From Ascoidea rubescens DSM 1968 (taxonomy: Eukaryota; Ascomycota; Saccharomycetes; Ascoideales; Ascoideaceae): a DNA stretch of 64,000 nucleotides. Where the stretch lies: NCBI RefSeq assembly GCF_001661345.1, contig NW_017962917.1:1-64000 (forward strand), given 5' to 3'. The notes beneath the pieces were generated by a model. The model saw nothing but the letters and a program-made list of their open reading frames with translations, was not told the DNA's origin and did no database searches. This document shows, piece after piece, positions 22,035 through 32,797 of this stretch (the first letter of the stretch is position 1; the number at the start of each line of letters is the position of its first letter). The position numbers were made by a program, and so were the translations under genes.

Positions 22035-23062
22035 TGTGGATGTGGTTAAGATAAAATGAAGAGGAGCTTAGAGAATATGTTCAAGAAAAACGGTGAGGTT
22101 ATACAGAGGATTAGTTATAAGTTATGTACAGAGAAGGAGACGCAGGGATATATTATAAGGAGTATGAAAGAGAAGAACAAAAGAAAGAAACGAAAAAAAA
22201 CACCTCCAGCAGGAAACGATAGATATAAATACAAAATTTTTCACCCACTGTTTTTTGATACTAATGTTCTCTAAGCTGTGGTAAGCCAACACTCAGCAAA
22301 TCAGCGGTCTGGCGGGAAAATCCACGTCCCAGACGGTTTTGAGTATGTGAGTTGACCATTTGGCTGTTGCTGATTGGCTGCGGACGGCGCTCCAGAGCTG
22401 TCCGCGCTAATCGTGCCGAAGGAAACTCAAAACTGTAAGCAGGAGGAAAAGAACGAAAGCTGCCTCAAACACCAATACCATCACTGCCATTGTTAATCAC
22501 TCAGCTCGCTTCCTCGACCTGACGAGCCTTCATGAGCTTTTCCTGCTGCTGTGTTTTGTCAGAAGCCCGACCTTCGATGCTCAAGGGCTTCCAGCTTGGT
22601 TTGCACAGTCATTCTCAGCACTGCAGTACTCCGGACAAAATTGGATGGCCTTTTCTTTTATCCTGCACGCTTTTCAACCAACCACAACGGTGGGTTTTGC
22701 AGGAAGGGCGGAAGTCAGACTGGATCTGTCAGTGATTACTCATCCGTGTATCAGCCGACCGCGGTGTCATCCGAATCCGCTCTTCCACAACCAGCACAGT
22801 GGAGACAACAGAGTGTAGTAACATATTATTTTGGCACTGCAATGCAAATGATGATATTTTAACTAAAACTAAACGAACAACAGAAAACTTTATGAGAAGA
22901 TCAAAATAAAAAAACCACAAACAACGGCGGAAACATAAATAAAACTAAAAGAAAGGGTCAAAACGAATCTCATTAAAATGTTATTATAAAAATAATGTAA
23001 AGAGAAGAAATTTCATAAAAGTTTAGCAGATAGCATACACAAAACAAACTTGTATTTACCAT
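22035..23062. other. CYC1 upstream region with GC-rich islands
   Basis: Two GC-rich islands (about 22290-22430 and 22505-22790) lie between CYC1 and the 3' end of the next minus-strand gene. A TATA-like TATAAATA near 22223 sits in the CYC1 promoter. Open frames across the islands, including 22551-22862, have no domain. I see no RNA gene with a recognisable consensus. Confidence 0.45.
22371..22377 (-). promoter_or_regulatory. CCAAT box (HAP-type) upstream of CYC1
   Basis: Read on the CYC1 strand this is CCAATCA, about 340 bases upstream of the start codon. S. cerevisiae CYC1 is the classic Hap2/3/4/5 target through a CCAAT element. The same seven-base word sits in the island upstream of COX6. 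Confidence 0.5.
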
Positions 23063-24148
23063 TTACATTTTAATTCTTTGTTTATTTTTCATTCTTCTTT
23101 CTTTTTTGGCTTTCTGCAGTTTTTCAAACTTTTCCAATTCGGCTGGGCTGCTTTTCTTCAATTCGTCTTTTATTTTCTTTTGTTCTTCCAATTTTTTTTC
23201 TTCCAACTCTTCTTTTTTTTGCAATTCAATCTTTTTAATGATCTTCTCAACCTGTTGTTTTCTGACGTTATTGATCTTTTTGAAAACTTCGGGTCTTATT
23301 TCAAATCTTTTATTATTCGAAATCAAATCAATAACTTTCAATAAAATTTCAATTGAATCTTTCGACTTTTCTAAATCACCATTACTTGATGATTTTAAAC
23401 TTAGCTTTAATGCAAATGAAGGTCTGGATTTGCATTCATCAATAGTGGTGGGATGATAGGTGGGTTGGTCAGATATAATCAAATATTGTAAAACGTCTCC
23501 AACTTTTGCCAATTGATCTAATACTTCTGCTTTGTTTAAAACAGCTTCATTAATCTCTGCTGATTCAGACATAAACACAAACTCATTTGGTAATTTGGGA
23601 GAATCAATTGTCCTAGTTAAGGACAAACTATAGTTTTCATTTCTTCTTTCGTTCATTTTGTTTTTATTAACAATAGCAAAAATAAAACTGTTTACTGAAA
23701 TATTGTCATGAAATGTACCGTTGATCTCAACTGCGTCTTCATCAGGTTTCAAGCTTTCAAAGAAAAACGAGAAAACCTGTTGCACAATATAAAGAATAAA
23801 ATTTTGTCTAGCCTTTAATCTCAATCTAATGATAAATCCTTTGATGTTCACTCTACCAGTGCAATAAGTGGTGTATAACTGGTCATTGTCTCTAATATAC
23901 GATACAATCCTATTATCATTGTTGGGGGAAACCCCAAACTTGAAAAATTGGCTCCTAAGCAAATAATCCTTCATATAATCAACCCAGTTGCTAACATATC
24001 TCTCGTTGATTTTATAACCAACCGTATGAGTGACAACAAACACCAATAGACAACCTAAAAGATAGCCCTCCATTTTCCAATTATGGGTTGCCCAACGCTC
24101 GTAAACGTCATTTTTGTATGTTTCTATGAATCCCTCAAGCCAAGACAT
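23063..24148 (-). CDS. CCDC47-like ER membrane protein (DUF1682)
   Basis: CCDC47 proteins belong to the ER PAT/multipass translocon and affect membrane-protein insertion and Ca2+ handling. The ATG at 24148 gives MSWLEGFIETYKNDVYERW; the frame upstream lacks an ATG. A membrane segment lies at about 28-48 (MEGYLLGCLLVFVVTHTVGY). A soluble alpha/beta domain follows, and the C-terminus is a Lys/Glu-rich coiled coil ending in the basic cluster KAKKERRMKNKQRIKM, which resembles the basic ribosome-contact tail of the family. At 361 residues it is shorter than human CCDC47 (about 480), as expected for fungal members, which lack part of the acidic lumenal region. I give no symbol because I know no agreed yeast name. 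Confidence 0.78.
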   Translation of the reverse strand: MSWLEGFIETYKNDVYERWATHNWKMEGYLLGCLLVFVVTHTVGYKINERYVSNWVDYMKDYLLRSQFFKFGVSPNNDNRIVSYIRDNDQLYTTYCTGRVNIKGFIIRLRLKARQNFILYIVQQVFSFFFESLKPDEDAVEINGTFHDNISVNSFIFAIVNKNKMNERRNENYSLSLTRTIDSPKLPNEFVFMSESAEINEAVLNKAEVLDQLAKVGDVLQYLIISDQPTYHPTTIDECKSRPSFALKLSLKSSSNGDLEKSKDSIEILLKVIDLISNNKRFEIRPEVFKKINNVRKQQVEKIIKKIELQKKEELEEKKLEEQKKIKDELKKSSPAELEKFEKLQKAKKERRMKNKQRIKM

Positions 24149-24726
24149 TACCAATACCAATATAATATGTCAAATCCTCTCACAAATACCCAGAGTCTTC
24201 AATATGACCACTCAGTTGCTTGCTCTTTCTTCTTCCAGCTCTGAAATGGAAAAGGAAAAGGTGTTATCAGTAAACGCGCCTGAAAATTTGAGACTGAAAG
24301 GTCACGGGACACAGCGGTGTGGATACATTGAACTTCGTGCATACGCATGTACTTGCCTCGATATGCAGCTTACCCAAATTGAAACTGTTTCACCTCCAGA
24401 ACAACCCATTTATGTTTCAACTTGTTTACCATTGTGATACTCATCAGCTTCACTCTCTCTCAGAAAAATATAATCCGATTGTTAATTTTATTATAGAAAC
24501 CTACGGTCAGGAAATTAATAATATATCAGTTTATCCTGGTTGCCGACATCACAAATTCCAAATGAAACAGAAATTGCTATCTCTACTTTTTCTTTATCCT
24601 AATGGTTTTATTTTTTTATAAATACACCCATATGTTCATCTCTTTTCCAAATATATTTTCTCTGTTTGAGAGTATCCATTTCAATTCAACTACATAACAC
24701 AGTTTTTAAAAGAACTTTAGATTACC
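24149..24726. other. Divergent promoter, CCDC47-like gene and MSB1-like gene
   Basis: No gene is seen. The first 200 bases are of mixed composition and the rest is AT-rich leader of the plus-strand gene. Confidence 0.4.
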
Positions 24727-27531
24727 ATGTTAGTTAATATATTTAAAATAAACAACTCGAAATCATCTCACAGAGACTTACCAATCTCAAATCCATCTCC
24801 AACTCTTAATTCCCAATTGAACCCATTGGATTTCCAAATTCAACGAGATACAGTACCGAAAAATATCTCTCATGATTCCAATAATAATTTCAAAAAGGAA
24901 AACTCCTTCAGAACCTTTGTAAATTATCCCATCAGTCTTGGACATAATAACAATAACAATAACATCTCTTCCCCATACTACAACGACTCAATAATAAATA
25001 CTTTGCCCAAAAATATTGCTCTTACACATCAAATCTCTTTTAATGGGTATGCTATGAATGAAAATACAAATGGTCATCTTAAAAACCATACAAGGAACCA
25101 GCCATCAAATGTCTCTAACATTTATTCTGATGCCATTTTCTCAAATTTTTCTACTGGTAGCCATGCCAATTCTGACTCACTTACTTCTGCTGATTGTTCA
25201 AGTTTTGATTTCTATAATAACAATCTTCTTTTTAAATTAATTCAAGATATTAATAGAGATCGTATGAAATGCTATGCAAGGTATCATATTTTCAATTCGG
25301 TTTTGTTTGAAACATCTTTATATAACAAATTACCATTTAACATCTTGATTAGAAATGGTATTAATCATCACACTTCAAGAGTGGTTATTCATGCTTTAAC
25401 CAGAAAATTAAAAGAATACTTAAATTCAGATCAATCTTATTCTAGTAATATCAAACAAGAAGATCGGATTCTCCCTTTTGATGTCTTTACTCCATCATTA
25501 TCGCAATTAGAGGATTCAATATTGAAAGACTCCAAAGAATTTTTAAGTTCTCTTTTCCCATACGAGGGCTGTTCCTTGAAGGGCGAAGAATTGGATATTA
25601 TCATATCACATCAGAATATTAAAATCATCATAAATTCTCTAAAATTAATTTGGGCAAATTTACCAAATGGTTTATTTCCTTGGTCTTCATACAAAAAGTT
25701 TGTGAAAAAAGAAGAAGAAACTGGTTATCCGAAAACTTCTTTTTATCAGATTTTACCCTTCTGTTTACCAAGTAATGACTATCCATATATCATCCAAGAG
25801 TACCTAGACATTATTTTATTATTTTGTTACAAAAATTGCATTGGAAATATCGATGATTTAAATGAATTACTTTACACTGCTGCCCAATTATTTTTTGAAT
25901 TACCAACTCAAAATGATACTAATGCGAATGCTGATACTAATACTAATACTAATACTACTGACAAAAGTTTGAATGATCACCCTACTAATTCTGATACTGA
26001 TCAAGTTGATTTTATTCCCAATGGTAGTCCTCCAATTGAAGATATACATTCAAATAGACAATTATACTACATTCGAGGAAGAGCATTTCAAAGAATTTTC
26101 CTTTCATATGTGCGAAACATTGATTATGACAATTCAAATTTTAAAAATGATCTATCAATAAGTTTTCTTAATGATATTCCATTAAATCCATACCCACCAG
26201 TACCTTTTGTATCACCTCATAAGGAAATGGGTTTGGTTCTTTCCATTCCTTCTGATTATATTGAATCTAATAATTATACAACTGAATTAAACTACAAAAA
26301 TTTGATTCAAAATGTCGTCTCATGTAATTGCAAAATTTACTCATCACAAACAATTTTCAGAAACGAAGAACAACATTTCATTGATAAGCTCATAGAAAAT
26401 CCCTTTTCTGCCTTTAAAAGCTTTGTTTCTTTAATATCTTTGAAATATCTTTCAAAATTTGATCCAAGTATTTTATATTTAGAAAATTCTTCAAGAAAAA
26501 ATAATGATGGTAGTAATATTAAAAGCATGAATGGTGTATATCATCATCTTAATTCAAATCAAAATTCATATCAACTTTATTCAGTGGATGAATTTTTGAA
26601 CAGTACAATTGGAGCTCATAATATAAATACTGATGATACCCATATTAGGAAATCCCCAAAAATCCAACCTGAGAGGTATGAAATCGAAGAAAACCCAATC
26701 AAAGTTTCAAAAATAGAAGTCAATGAGTGGTTGGTTAATACATGGAAATTGGAAACTCAATTAAAAAAATTAAAAGCTACTATATTTGCAAAATTTAAAT
26801 CTCCAATTGGGCATTGTCAATGGTTAATTCTTTGCGTTGATGAAAGAAGACTTAAAGAAAACCCTTGCTCTTTGGACTTAAATCAAGGCAATCACGAAGA
26901 AAAGTCTGAATATGGAAAAGATACTGAAAATAACAACGATCAAAGCTTGATTAATAATGAAAGAAATTTTGAAAATAGATCTATCGTTGAAAACAAGAAT
27001 GAAGAAAGACCTGTTTTGGAGGTCAATAATGATTTTCAAAATAATGAAGACACTGATGAGGACGATTATGAACAATCGAATGCTGAATTGTGTCAAGCTT
27101 CTGAAAAAATATCAATATCTCGTCCAGAGAATGCGCCAATTATTGTTAGTAGCCAGAACAATTCGATTTATTCAAAGTCTGCAAAATTGAGAAATAGTCT
27201 AGATAACTTATCAAATAAGAGTTTAACCCCTTCTTTCCCAATGATTAATGTTGACATTAATCAGAGTTTAGTGCAGTCTCTTGATGCTGATAACTATCCT
27301 TATGAAATGAAATATTATGTCAATAGTAATTCTAGCAATGTGGAATTTTTGGATTCGAGATCACAAAATAACCAGGCTAAAGCAAATCACAATAATAGAG
27401 ATTTCTCTAACTCTTCAATACCTGGAAATAGACACGCTTTTCAGATGTTTGCACTTCCAAGACTAGTTTCTACAGTTGAACCTTTGAATATTCATAAGAA
27501 TATAATTTCTTCGAAAGAGGACATTATATAG
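24727..27531 (+). CDS. MSB1: Msb1-like morphogenesis protein (DUF1708)
   Basis: Msb1 acts with Cdc42, Rho1 and Bem1 in polarity and bud growth and carries a RhoGAP-like DUF1708 fold. The conserved part runs about residues 180-700: a VVIHALTRKLKEYL helix, LKLIWANLPNGLFPWSSYKK, YPKTSFYQILPFCLPSNDYP and, near 664, EVNEWLVNTWKLETQ followed by a strand-rich end. These correspond in order to the S. cerevisiae Msb1 blocks for WCRLPN, FPRKSFLEIMPQCL and the IWTWLSS region. N- and C-terminal parts are Asn/Ser-rich and likely disordered. Length is 934 residues (S. cerevisiae Msb1 is about 1137). I did not see the arginine finger of active RhoGAPs, consistent with a scaffold role. Confidence 0.8.
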   Translation: MLVNIFKINNSKSSHRDLPISNPSPTLNSQLNPLDFQIQRDTVPKNISHDSNNNFKKENSFRTFVNYPISLGHNNNNNNISSPYYNDSIINTLPKNIALTHQISFNGYAMNENTNGHLKNHTRNQPSNVSNIYSDAIFSNFSTGSHANSDSLTSADCSSFDFYNNNLLFKLIQDINRDRMKCYARYHIFNSVLFETSLYNKLPFNILIRNGINHHTSRVVIHALTRKLKEYLNSDQSYSSNIKQEDRILPFDVFTPSLSQLEDSILKDSKEFLSSLFPYEGCSLKGEELDIIISHQNIKIIINSLKLIWANLPNGLFPWSSYKKFVKKEEETGYPKTSFYQILPFCLPSNDYPYIIQEYLDIILLFCYKNCIGNIDDLNELLYTAAQLFFELPTQNDTNANADTNTNTNTTDKSLNDHPTNSDTDQVDFIPNGSPPIEDIHSNRQLYYIRGRAFQRIFLSYVRNIDYDNSNFKNDLSISFLNDIPLNPYPPVPFVSPHKEMGLVLSIPSDYIESNNYTTELNYKNLIQNVVSCNCKIYSSQTIFRNEEQHFIDKLIENPFSAFKSFVSLISLKYLSKFDPSILYLENSSRKNNDGSNIKSMNGVYHHLNSNQNSYQLYSVDEFLNSTIGAHNINTDDTHIRKSPKIQPERYEIEENPIKVSKIEVNEWLVNTWKLETQLKKLKATIFAKFKSPIGHCQWLILCVDERRLKENPCSLDLNQGNHEEKSEYGKDTENNNDQSLINNERNFENRSIVENKNEERPVLEVNNDFQNNEDTDEDDYEQSNAELCQASEKISISRPENAPIIVSSQNNSIYSKSAKLRNSLDNLSNKSLTPSFPMINVDINQSLVQSLDADNYPYEMKYYVNSNSSNVEFLDSRSQNNQAKANHNNRDFSNSSIPGNRHAFQMFALPRLVSTVEPLNIHKNIISSKEDII

Positions 27532-28413
27532 CAAGTGAAACATTTCTGCTAAATAACATTGAATTAAAATTGCATTCAATTTCATTTCTTTTTTAATTTT
27601 TTTTTTGGATAAAAATGTTTAATAGATAGGGTTTTATCTTTAAATAAAACAATCATAATGTTAATGGTCTAAACAATAAATATTTGTTTTTGAATTGTAA
27701 TAAATATGAATTTCTGTTCTAATAGAAAAACAGACTGTTGTGGATTATTTCATAACCTGGTTTTGAATTAAGTTAAATAGTAGTATAATTATTTGTAATA
27801 TAATTTTATTTGATTAGAATAACAAGAGTCGAAATGAAGTTACGATGAAATTGTTGAGGTTTCTTTTTAAGATCAGTTTTCACCAGTATAAAGAAGTAAG
27901 ACTATAAAAATAATTCATTCTGATGCAAGAGTTTTGCAGATGAAGGTAATATCAATTATAAAGGTATATGTAGTAAAGTAATAGAATATGATATCATGAG
28001 ATTTATGTTGTATATATAGTTGAAATAAATGATAGAATTTATAAAAGGAACAATTTGTATTTTAGCGCCAAAATCTCCTATTGTTCTATGAAGATAAGTA
28101 ACACAACTGAACAATAAATTGAGAGTTAGAAATAATGACTAGAGCTACAAATTAAATGAAAGTGTGGTTTATATACCAATGGCTTTGTGGTAATATTCTT
28201 TGAGAATGACTTAAATTAAAGAAAAGTTAAGAAACTAGCAAATTAACAAATTAACAAATTAACAAATTAATAAAAAATTGCAAAAGAATAATCAGCATAA
28301 CTAGGAAGTTTATAGTGTTATAATCATTAATATAAATATGTATGAGAAAACAAAAATAGTTGACCAGATAAATAGAAAGAATTGGAAAAGTGAAAAGAAA
28401 AAGAATAATGTCA
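27532..28413. other. Convergent 3' region, MSB1-like gene and RKI1
   Basis: AT-rich with no gene. A short tandem array of the 8-base unit AAATTAAC lies at about 28239-28270. Confidence 0.5.
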
Positions 28414-29181
28414 TTAAATAGTTTCTTCAACATTTTCACCAAATAGAATAGTCACTGAACCATCTTTATTTCCAAAATAAGCCTTTTCAACCATATCGAC
28501 AAATAAGCCAGTTTCAACAACACCAACCAAACCTCTAATTTTATCATTTAGTACTTTGATATCACCATCTATTACACCAAAATCAGCATCCATAATAAAA
28601 TTACCATTATCAGTGACAACAGGGCCAGCTTTCTGAGTACCACCTTGTCTTAGTTGAACACTTCTTGCACCAAAATTAATCAAATCGTTTTTTACTTTAA
28701 TCCAGGCAATAGGAACAACTTCAATCGGTATACCCTTTCTCCAGTTTTCAGCTAAGTATCGAGGAGATTTTTTTCTGTAATCAGCAATGATTACCAATTT
28801 TTTTGAACATGAAGCCACTAGCTTTTCTTGGAATAAACAAGCACCACCACCTTTGATACAATTTAATCTAGAATCAACTTCATCAGCACCATCAAAGGTA
28901 ATGTCAACGTTTAGATATTGATCGATAGTACCAAATTTCAAGTCGTTATCAAAGATTAGTTGCTTTGATTGGAAACTAGTTGGGATACAGATAAATTGAT
29001 CTTTGTTTGGGAGTTGACCAATTCTTTCAGCTGCATAGACCACAGTGGAACCTGAACCAATACCTACAAATTTAGCATCCTTGGGGACGTTTTGATCAAC
29101 AGCCATATATGCTGCTGCTCTTTTAGCTTGTTCTAGAGGGTCAGCAAGTGGCTCCAATGAGTTGATATCTACTAGTGTCAT
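28414..29181 (-). CDS. RKI1: Ribose-5-phosphate isomerase
   Basis: Interconverts ribose-5-phosphate and ribulose-5-phosphate in the pentose phosphate pathway, in the cytosol. The 255-residue protein has the RpiA motifs: [17 protein letters not shown] near residues 39-55, [26 protein letters not shown] with the catalytic Glu, and IADYRKKS. The length is normal for fungal RpiA. The start ATG gives [20 protein letters not shown] and the leader just upstream is TATA-containing. No unusual change was seen. Confidence 0.96.
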   Translation of the reverse strand: MTLVDINSLEPLADPLEQAKRAAAYMAVDQNVPKDAKFVGIGSGSTVVYAAERIGQLPNKDQFICIPTSFQSKQLIFDNDLKFGTIDQYLNVDITFDGADEVDSRLNCIKGGGACLFQEKLVASCSKKLVIIADYRKKSPRYLAENWRKGIPIEVVPIAWIKVKNDLINFGARSVQLRQGGTQKAGPVVTDNGNFIMDADFGVIDGDIKVLNDKIRGLVGVVETGLFVDMVEKAYFGNKDGSVTILFGENVEETI

Positions 29182-29737
29182 TTTCTAAGTGATATTATAG
29201 GAGTTGGTATGATAGATTGATGTAGAAGTGTGATTAAACAAAAAGCGTAATGTTGATGGGAGTCACTTAGGGCAAGTGATGTAGGACTTGAAAAAATGGT
29301 AAGGTTGATGAATTAATAGAAAAGCGTATTATATATATAAATTGAAGGTAGTGAGTAGAAAGCAGCAGCGTATATGCTAGTGCTTGGTAAATAACAACCA
29401 GTTAGTTAACGATAGATTTGACAGCCAAATGAGTAGGAAAAAAAAAAGCAGTCAAAATGCAGACAGCAAGGAAATATTTTTTAAATTTCCAATGTGTCAA
29501 ATTCAGAAGGATGGAGAAAGGGTAAATAACGAGCAGTTTAATAGTAACAACATGCTGGGAGGAATTTCAAAGGCCAACATATACAATGGTTAGCGAATAA
29601 TCGATATTCCTACAGCAGATCTGTGGTAAAGCCAGAGAGCAGAGAGCGTTGTTGAGTATATAGCTTACAGTTGCACTCATGATACTAATGGCGAGCAGTG
29701 AGGAATAGGTTATGGGGTATGAAAGCAATGGACGAGC
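29182..29737. other. Intergenic region, RKI1 to SYF2
   Basis: Contains the RKI1 promoter with a TATATATATAAA run near 29329-29340 and a GCAGCAG word near 29362. A 54-codon frame from the ATG at 29429 is present but shows no recognisable domain. I see no RNA gene. Confidence 0.45.
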
Positions 29738-30403
29738 TCAGAGAGCAGTTCCTCTTTCAAAGTTGTCCTTTGTTTGCTTTGTGTATGGAGCATAATCTCT
29801 CGCTAACTTCTGGTTGAACTCTTTGTTCTTACGATTAATGTAAGTGAAGAAAGTGTTGTCGCTTTCCTTTTCTGCTTTCCTTCTCTTGCTGTCCATTCTT
29901 CGCTGGTCTTCACTGATCAAGTTCTTTGATAGGCCATCCAACAGATCGCTCGTTGTCTCGCCTTGCAGAGCAGAGATGCTGTTGCTGTCTGCCAGAGAGA
30001 TCTTCTTGACATCCTTCAAGTACGTCTGCAAGGCTAGCTGGTTGTAATTTTGCAATTTGAAGTTGTTAGAGGCGTTTTCGTCTTTGAGTTTCTGGTTACA
30101 GGTCCAGTTTTCATGGTCCTCGATGGAGTAGTTCAACAGTTTTCGCTTCTCGTACTCGTTTTTGTTCTTTTCATTAGTAAATAAGTTTAGTTCAATTAGC
30201 TCCTTTTCGGCCTTTAATTTCAGAATATTTAGGCCATTATGGTTTTGGTTTGAGCTACTTTTTTTGGTTTTGTTGGTTTTGTTGTTTTTGGTGATTCTGT
30301 TTCTTTTATACTCTTTGATAAGCTCTTTTTTGTTCTCTATCAACGTGTAGTTTTTTTTGATCTTCAACTCTCTCAACTTCTGGAATCTTTCTCTCGCAGA
30401 CAT
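29738..30403 (-). CDS. SYF2: Pre-mRNA splicing factor Syf2
   Basis: Syf2 is a component of the Prp19-associated (NineTeen) complex in the spliceosome. The 221-residue protein begins MSARERFQKLRELKIKKNY and is highly charged and helical throughout. The C-terminus carries the family signature: INRKNKEFNQKLARDYAPYT and KDNFERGTAL, matching the family pattern in which Asn-Leu-Glu-Arg-Gly-Thr-Ala ends the protein. The middle has a Lys/Thr/Asn low-complexity segment near 35-52. The length is close to S. cerevisiae Syf2 (215). Confidence 0.88.
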   Translation of the reverse strand: MSARERFQKLRELKIKKNYTLIENKKELIKEYKRNRITKNNKTNKTKKSSSNQNHNGLNILKLKAEKELIELNLFTNEKNKNEYEKRKLLNYSIEDHENWTCNQKLKDENASNNFKLQNYNQLALQTYLKDVKKISLADSNSISALQGETTSDLLDGLSKNLISEDQRRMDSKRRKAEKESDNTFFTYINRKNKEFNQKLARDYAPYTKQTKDNFERGTAL

Positions 30404-30658
30404 GACTGGAATATGCGATATTTCTGTGTATGAAGGACTATTACATGGAGAAATAGGTGGTGGAGTGGAAACTGAGCAGATCAGTTCTTCAGTTTTGAAT
30501 TAAAGAAACTCAAGACCAGTGGTGTGGATGTTGCTTTTTTCTGTCTTACACAGTTTGTTGTTGCAAGTTATTTCGCACAATTACAAGTATCCTCATCTAG
30601 ACAGAAGAATAAATAAAAAAGTGTATGTATTAGGTGTTTCTATTTAGTGATTAACTAT

Positions 30659-31531
30659 TTAATCGAAGCTCCATTCGACCTGCAAGACACCAACATCAAG
30701 ATCTGCCAATTGCTGGAAAGCAACAGGACTGAAATCTATTTGCTCATCACTGCAGGAAGCACATGAATCAACAATTTTGGCAGTGACTGATTTGCCATTA
30801 TAGGTTGCAGTGAGAGTCTTTCCACAATATTCAGACACTCCTCGACTAGTAACGTCGTTGGACATGTACAAGTTGTAGCCAATTGCGACAACAAAGTCCG
30901 AAGAACTAGATGAAGTACCACAATGATCAGCTGAAGGGGTATAGTGTGTTGCTCTACCAGTGAATTTTTGACTACTGCTAGATGAAGATGTAGCAGCTGA
31001 AGTAGCGGCTGAAGTAGCAATTGATGTAGCAGTTGATGTGGAGGTTGGTGTATAAACTAATGTTGTTAAAGCTGTGGAATCATCATCAGATTCACTTGTT
31101 TGTGTGGTTCTAAACCGTTGATATGGAAGGTAGGTGGTATAACGTCTATTTCCGAATTTGTTACCTCCTACATCATAACCACTGATAACACTAGCTGACT
31201 CATCACTGGATGAGGATAAACCAACAGTACTAGTGACTAACGTGGTAGAATAATTTGTTTGGTTTGGATATGTTGATAAAGATTGATTTAGATATGGGTA
31301 AACTAAAGTTGAACCATTTGTCAAAGCTAATGATGATTCAACACCGAAAGACTCTGCTGTGGCTGTTGAATTGACATCCAAAGTTTCTTCACCTAAAATG
31401 GCAACTATACCATCTTCGTCAAATAAATATTTAGCACCAGTTGGGTGGGTGGCATTGAATGTTTTAATAACGGGCTGACAGTTAGCAATTGAAGCTAATA
31501 ACAAAGCGACGCTGATTGTTTTGAACAACAT
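30659..31531 (-). CDS. Secreted RlpA/expansin-like double-psi beta-barrel protein
   Basis: The first 18-19 residues (MLFKTISVALLLASIANC) form a signal peptide. A Ser/Thr-rich region (about 90-190) is likely O-mannosylated. The last 95 residues form a double-psi beta-barrel domain: FTGRATHYTPSADHCG, then VTAKIVDSCASCSDEQIDFS with the conserved Asp of the expansin/RlpA fold and paired cysteines. Filamentous fungi and some yeasts have such barwin-like proteins, often wall-associated; whether they bind polysaccharide or act as enzymes is mostly unknown. No GPI signal is seen, so it may be released or held by glycans. It shares a divergent upstream region with the J-protein gene. I give no symbol. 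Confidence 0.82.
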   Translation of the reverse strand: MLFKTISVALLLASIANCQPVIKTFNATHPTGAKYLFDEDGIVAILGEETLDVNSTATAESFGVESSLALTNGSTLVYPYLNQSLSTYPNQTNYSTTLVTSTVGLSSSSDESASVISGYDVGGNKFGNRRYTTYLPYQRFRTTQTSESDDDSTALTTLVYTPTSTSTATSIATSAATSAATSSSSSSQKFTGRATHYTPSADHCGTSSSSSDFVVAIGYNLYMSNDVTSRGVSEYCGKTLTATYNGKSVTAKIVDSCASCSDEQIDFSPVAFQQLADLDVGVLQVEWSFD

Positions 31532-32797
31532 TTTTTAGATACCAAAGATAAAGGAAAGTAAGTTTTGAAGTAATCTGACAGTTATAAGATAGAAAGGAGG
31601 GAAATAGAAAAAATGAGTAAAATTAGTTTCAAAAATTTATTGTTAGTATAAAAGAGTGTACCTTAATCAACAGCTTTGAAATGAATGTTGGGGTTATAAA
31701 GAATAGTTTGGCTGTCAAAAAAATATCAAATAAAAAAAACAAAATATCAAATATCGAAAATGGCAGAATTACTTCTCATTTTTATATTGTGATTTTTTTT
31801 TTTCATCATTAGTACCTCGATTGAATTGTGATACATTGGTGATATTCAGGTTTAATGAGCTCGATATACTGGTTAATTTATCCACCAAACGTTTCAAGAA
31901 AAGAAAAAAAAGGCATAAAAGAAACGACTGAATTCGCAGTTGAAAGCCCAAGATAAAAGAGTTCCCTAGCTATTTTGAAACATTTTGCTGCTCTTCGATT
32001 ATGTAATGGTATTTCTGATACTTTAATCAGATGGTTGTATGCTGCTTTGCAACCTCTTGCTTTTTTGGGTGAGACGTAAAAGAAACAGACGAAAGATCCA
32101 GACTTTGAGCGAGCAATTTCGTTGCAGGATTTGGAGTGTAGAGTTCGGGTACCTGTTTTTCCTAAATCACGTCTTCAAACAAAACTCTTTTCAGATTTCA
32201 GGGAGAAATAGAAAAAGAAAGAAAGCTGCTGTTGGAGCCAGTAACCATAATCCGGCATCAGCCAATCAGCCAATAGCAGCCCCAGGGATGAACTTCGACG
32301 CGATATATGGTTTGCACAAAAAGAAAATAGTCCCCAGCAAGATTTCACACACTTTTCATGGAAGATTCTAAAGAAAAAAAAGGCGATGGAAAGAGACATC
32401 CCAAAGCGGCTGAGACCCATTGCGATGGTGTTTTATCTTCATAGCCAGTGGTGTGGCTCAGCTTTTTTGCATTTTTCTTTTCATGGATTATAATTGGAAT
32501 TGTTATGTAATTTCCCCAAATAGGAGAGAGAGATCAACTGCTATTTAATACCTGTTAATAATTAGTGCGCTTCAAGTCACTGATCTTGCGAATAACTGGT
32601 AGACACTTCACTTTGATTTCATTAAACAATCGGGATTGATTTAGTTTGCGATTGAACTAAATTTCTTTTTTCTCTTTTTTTCTGTTTTATATTTTCACAA
32701 AATCGTGCTGGTAGTATCGTATCTAGTTGAGATAGTCAGACAAAGACGAATTCGAAAAAACACAATAGATTGCAAAATTTTATACAAATAAATCAAA
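31532..32797. other. Divergent intergenic region, RlpA-like gene and J-protein gene
   Basis: 1.27 kb with no credible protein gene. CCAATCA is at 32262-32268, followed by a second CCAAT. A GAANNTTC pair, part of a heat-shock element, is at 32361-32368. The open frame 32039-32371 has no domain. Confidence 0.4.

Noticed and set aside
22551-22862. 103-codon frame in the CYC1 upstream island
   Set aside because: No domain and no conserved residues; several frames are open together in this GC-rich block.
29429-29593. 54-codon small gene between RKI1 and SYF2
   Set aside because: Basic Lys/Asn/Ser peptide without homology that I can recognise, in the RKI1 promoter.
32039-32371. 110-codon frame between the RlpA-like and J-protein genes
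   Set aside because: No domain, starts at a weak codon and covers promoter motifs.
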